From Streptomyces sp. CA-278952 (GTDB lineage Bacteria > Actinomycetota > Actinomycetes > Streptomycetales > Streptomycetaceae), in the NCBI RefSeq assembly GCF_028747205.1, contig NZ_CP112880.1, positions 7,909,501 through 7,973,500 on the forward strand: 64,000 nt of DNA, given 5' to 3'. Under the pieces are notes generated by a model, which saw only the letters and a list, made by a program, of their open reading frames with translations, was not told where the DNA came from and made no database searches. Made by a program: the position numbers and the translations under genes. This document shows positions 61,011 through 64,000 of the stretch, one piece after another (position 1 is the first letter of the stretch; the number at the start of each line of letters is the position of its first letter).

Positions 61011-62563
61011 TGTTCGCGCGGGACAGCGGCAGGGGACACCGGCACGGCAGGGACCGGCAGGCGGCAGTCGTGCCGGCACCGGCCGGCCGCGCCCGATTCA
61101 CCGGGGACGCGCCCGCGGTGGCGGTCGTCGGCGGCGGCATCGCGGGGATCGCGGCGGCCACCCTTCTCGCGGAACGCGGCGTACGCGTCACCCTCTACGA
61201 GCGCGAACCAGGCCTGGGCGGGAGGCTGTCGGGGTGGCCCACCGAGCTCACCGACGGCACCACGGTGACGATGAGCCGCGGGTTCCACGCGTTCTTCCGG
61301 CAGTACTACAACCTGCGCGGACTTCTGCGTCGGGTCGACCCGGACCTCGGTTCCCTGACCCGGCTGCCCGACTACCCGCTGTGGCACGGCTCCGGCCTGC
61401 GGGACAGCTTCGCCCGGGTGCCGCGCACGCCTCCGCTCAGCGCCATGGGGTTCGTCGCCCTCAGCCCCACCTTCGGTCTGCGGGACCTGGTCCGGATCAA
61501 CCCGAGGGCGGCTGTCGGGCTGCTGGACGTGCGGGTGCCCGAGGTCTACGAACGGCTCGACGGGATCAGCGCCACCGACTTCCTCGACCGCATCCGCTTC
61601 CCGGAAGCCGCCCACCACCTGGCGTTCGAGGTCTTCTCCCGCAGCTTCTTCGCCGACCCGCGTGAACTGTCGGCGGCCGAACTGGCTCTGATGTTCCACA
61701 TCTACTTCCTCGGCTCCAGCGAGGGCCTGCTCTTCGACGTGCCCGGCGAACCTTTCCCCGCAGCCCTGTGGGAACCGCTGCACCGCTACCTGGAGATCCA
61801 CGGCGTCGACGTACGGACCCGGACACCGCTCCGGCAGGTCCGCCCCCTGCCCGGCGGCGGGCTGGACCTCACCACGGACGACCGCACCACCCGGTACGAC
61901 GCCCTCGTCCTCGCCCTGGACAGCGGCGCCCTGCGCCGCCTCGTCGCCGCGTCCCCCGAGTTGGGCGACACCGACTGGCGCGCACGGATCGCACGGTTGC
62001 GCACCGCCCCGCCGTTCCTGGTCTCACGGCTCTGGCTCGACCGGCCCGTGGCGCACGACCGGCCCGGGTTCCTGGGGACCAGCGGCTACGGACCGCTGGA
62101 CAACGTGAGCGTCCTCGACCGCTGGGAGGGCGAGGCCGCCCGCTGGGCCCGGCGCACGAGAGGCTCGGTCGTCGAGCTGCACGCGTACGCCGTCGCACCG
62201 GACGCCGACCGTTCCGCCGTACAGGACGAGACGCTGAGACAACTGCACCGCGTCTACCCGGAGACCCGGAGCGCCCGCCTCCTGGACGCCCGCCACGAAT
62301 GGCGGGCGGACTGCCCGATGTTCCCCGTGGGCGGCTACCGGGACCGGCCCGGCGTGCGCAGCCCCGACCCCGCAGTCACCGTGGCCGGGGACATGGTCCG
62401 CACCGAGCTGCCCGTGGCCCTGATGGAACGCGCGGCCACCAGCGGATTCCTCGCCGCGAACGCCCTGCTGGAACGCTGGGGCGTACGGGGGCAGACGCTC
62501 TGGACCGTCCCGCGCGCGGGACGGTCGGCCGTTCTGCGCCGGCTCGCCGCGCTGGCCGACTGA
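61010..62563 (+). CDS. crtU: Carotene desaturase/methyltransferase (isorenieratene synthase type)
   Basis: 517 aa from the ATG at 61010 (TGATG overlap with crtT; a GTG at 61007 is also in frame). Flavin-binding VAVVGGGIAGIAAATLLAERG follows a variable N-terminus; MSRGFHAFFRQYYNLR and the C-terminal VAGDMVRTELPVALMERAATSGFLAAN are the CrtU signature. It aromatises the beta-rings of beta-carotene to give isorenieratene. Converges on the Rieske protein 48 nt away. Confidence 0.92.
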   Translation: MFARDSGRGHRHGRDRQAAVVPAPAGRARFTGDAPAVAVVGGGIAGIAAATLLAERGVRVTLYEREPGLGGRLSGWPTELTDGTTVTMSRGFHAFFRQYYNLRGLLRRVDPDLGSLTRLPDYPLWHGSGLRDSFARVPRTPPLSAMGFVALSPTFGLRDLVRINPRAAVGLLDVRVPEVYERLDGISATDFLDRIRFPEAAHHLAFEVFSRSFFADPRELSAAELALMFHIYFLGSSEGLLFDVPGEPFPAALWEPLHRYLEIHGVDVRTRTPLRQVRPLPGGGLDLTTDDRTTRYDALVLALDSGALRRLVAASPELGDTDWRARIARLRTAPPFLVSRLWLDRPVAHDRPGFLGTSGYGPLDNVSVLDRWEGEAARWARRTRGSVVELHAYAVAPDADRSAVQDETLRQLHRVYPETRSARLLDARHEWRADCPMFPVGGYRDRPGVRSPDPAVTVAGDMVRTELPVALMERAATSGFLAANALLERWGVRGQTLWTVPRAGRSAVLRRLAALAD

Positions 62564-62611
62564 CGGAGGCTGACCGAGGGCCGCGCGGAGCTTCATGAAA
62601 GGGGCCGCTCG

Positions 62612-63628
62612 TCAGCCCGGGAACGTCCCACTGTCGCGGAGTTCCCAGCGCCTCTCCGCGTACGCCAGGTCGTCCCGCCACAACCGGCCGGCCGAGGCAC
62701 GCATCAGGGGGCGCAGCAGAGGGGCGGCCGCCCGGGCCACGGCGAAGCCACGACGGTCCGACGCCGCGACCAGTGCCTCCGTCACGGCGGTCCGGGGCTT
62801 GCCCCGCTCGTCCGGAGCGAGGGGTGTGGCGTGGGTCTCCACGACGGACCCCGCGCCCTCGCCCTCGACGATGTGCATGACGACCGTACGGGGCTCGGGC
62901 GCCGTGAACCGGGCCCGGACCGGCACCACCAGTCGCCCGGCCACCTTGAAGGACACGTCGACGGTGAACCCGTCGTCGTCCGCCGGGCTGTCGGCGGGCG
63001 TTCCCGTCACCGTCAGGTCCACGAAGGAGTACGGGTGGAACCACGCGCCGTGCCAGGGATCGAGACGGTTGGCCACGACGTCTTCCGGCTCGCAGCGCCC
63101 CACGCCGGAGTAGACCGCCGCCACGGCGTCCCGCGCCCTCGGCCGGCCGGGTAGGTACGGACGTTCCGAAGGGGGCTCACCCCCCATGTGGTCGAGCCGC
63201 ACCCAGAGAAGGACGCCGTCGTCGAAGGCGGGATAGGGCTCCCATCCGGCGAACGGCCGGCCGTCCAACGCTAGTCCGTGCCAGTGGCAGACCAGCGTGC
63301 CGCAGCGGACGGGGCTGTCGCGCAGCGGTGCCCCCAGATGCGGGCACGCACCCGGACCGGTACGCAGCTTTCCCGCGCCGTCGCGCCACGCCACCACTTC
63401 GGTGGAGCCGACCGTGACCCCGAGGGCCTTCCCGGGAGGAAGGGCGCGCGAGGCTCCGATGACGTACCAGTTGCCGGAAGGCCTGCTCCGCGCACGCTTC
63501 AGGGCCTCCGTGATGAGCCAGGGTTTCGCGTCGCGCCACGTGGGTGCCTGACGCTCCCACGGGACGGGCGCGCGCCGCACCCGCAAGGGAAGACGGCCGG
63601 AGCGTGGGCGTCGTGCCGCCGGCCTCAT
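62612..63628 (-). CDS. Rieske 2Fe-2S protein of the carotenoid cluster (DUF5914-like)
   Basis: 338 aa from an ATG at 63628 with GGGAGGCC upstream, overlapping the crtB stop as ATGA. N-terminal Rieske motif CPHLGAPL (CxH) and CHWHGLAL (CxxH); then a C-terminal domain with [20 protein letters not shown] that looks like a StAR/Bet v1-type lipid-binding fold. Rieske genes of this type stand beside crtB in several Streptomyces, but the reaction (perhaps carotenoid hydroxylation or desaturation) is not established. No reductase or ferredoxin gene is close. Confidence 0.75.
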
Positions 63629-64000
63629 ACGGCCTCCCTCCGCACTGGGGCCGGTCCGCCGGCCGTCCGCGGCCGGGACAGCTCGGCGGACCGGGACGCA
63701 TCGACCGCGTCCGCTCGGCGCCGGCACACCGTGCGCACCGCGACCGCCCGCACCAGACCGTCCAGCGCCACGGCGGCCCGTCGTCGGCGCGGGACGACCG
63801 CCCGGCGGTGCAGGACCGCGTACCCGTCCGCCTCGATCGCGTCGAGGATGCCGCTGTACAGCACGAACGCCGTACGGATGCAGGGCCGCGACACCGGGGC
63901 GAGCATCGCGATGCCGGGCAGGGCAGCCCGGTAGACGGCTCGGTTGTGGGCTGCGGCGGCCCGCAGGACATCGGTGATCCGGCTGTCCGGCATCCCCGTG
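63625..64000 (-). CDS. crtB: Phytoene synthase, C-terminal part (5' end outside window)
   Basis: The frame is open to the right edge; 122 residues from the apparent ATG at 63993 are only an internal Met. It matches the C-terminal end of CrtB/squalene-phytoene synthases: [42 protein letters not shown]. CrtB joins two geranylgeranyl-PP to phytoene. Co-transcribed with the Rieske gene (ATGA overlap); crtI and crtE would be expected just beyond the edge. Confidence 0.85.

Noticed and set aside
1..64000. Secondary-metabolite (PKS/NRPS) cluster or integrated phage
   Set aside because: No KS, adenylation/PCP, integrase or phage structural motif was found; the P450, ligases and methyltransferase are scattered single genes.

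Overview
This window is a high-GC actinobacterial chromosome segment, almost certainly Streptomyces. Nearly every codon ends in G or C, genes are packed and often overlap by 4 nt (ATGA/GTGA), and the content (kinase-TPR protein, MpaB-type oxygenase, discoidin-type glycan enzymes, crt carotenoid genes) fits that genus. No rRNA, tRNA or CRISPR array was seen. All functional assignments come from reading motifs and family resemblance; no searches were run.

Layout. (1) 1-8.9 kb: housekeeping and conserved genes (2-hydroxyacid dehydrogenase 3' end, baeRF-type protein, DUF1269 protein, lipoprotein, glutaminase-STAS, secreted endonuclease I, GH25-like lysozyme, RlmG/RsmC-like methyltransferase, acyl-CoA dehydrogenase). 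(2) 8.9-10.9 kb: two overlapping minus-strand genes that both carry the AlkB-type 2-oxoglutarate/Fe(II) dioxygenase signature. (3) 11.1-16.5 kb: an alpha/beta hydrolase, then a probable metal or thiol-stress regulon (two MFS exporters, an AhpD-like protein, a His-rich secreted metal-binding protein) under two near-identical CsoR-type operators. (4) 16.7-21.5 kb: MpaB-type oxygenase, Ser/Thr kinase fused to TPRs, FAD oxidoreductase.

(5) 21.5-37.0 kb: an eleven-gene minus-strand polysaccharide-utilization locus. In transcription order: binding protein, two permeases, SDR, two cytoplasmic heparinase-II/III-like lyases, YesL-like membrane protein, secreted beta-helix protein, secreted SGNH esterase, secreted PL8 lyase, cytoplasmic CE7-type esterase. 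A divergent LacI regulator stands beside shared ATCGAT-centred operators. The layout suggests extracellular cleavage and deacetylation of an acetylated uronic-acid polysaccharide, import of oligomers, and intracellular lysis, deacetylation and reduction. No ABC ATPase or GH88/GH105 gene is in the locus.

(6) 37.0-53.8 kb: a mixed region with a class-C-like serine hydrolase, nitronate monooxygenase plus acyl-CoA synthetase, a P450, a methyltransferase, a small Tat protein, a second acyl-CoA synthetase, an erythromycin-esterase-family gene without its catalytic Glu/His lying between two decayed IS remnants (IS5-like and IS701-like), an orphan phenylacetate-CoA ligase with a TetR-type operator, a double-domain alpha/beta hydrolase and a RsbW-like kinase. 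(7) 54.0-58.6 kb: two secreted discoidin-bearing carbohydrate-active proteins behind a perfect LacI/CebR-type palindrome. (8) 59.0-64.0 kb: a carotenoid (isorenieratene-type) cluster, crtY-crtT-crtU on the plus strand converging on a Rieske protein and crtB on the minus strand, cut by the window edge.

The most novel-looking items are the paired AlkB-like dioxygenases, the lyase/esterase locus with its 17-bp tandem-repeat leader, and the CsoR-like regulon.
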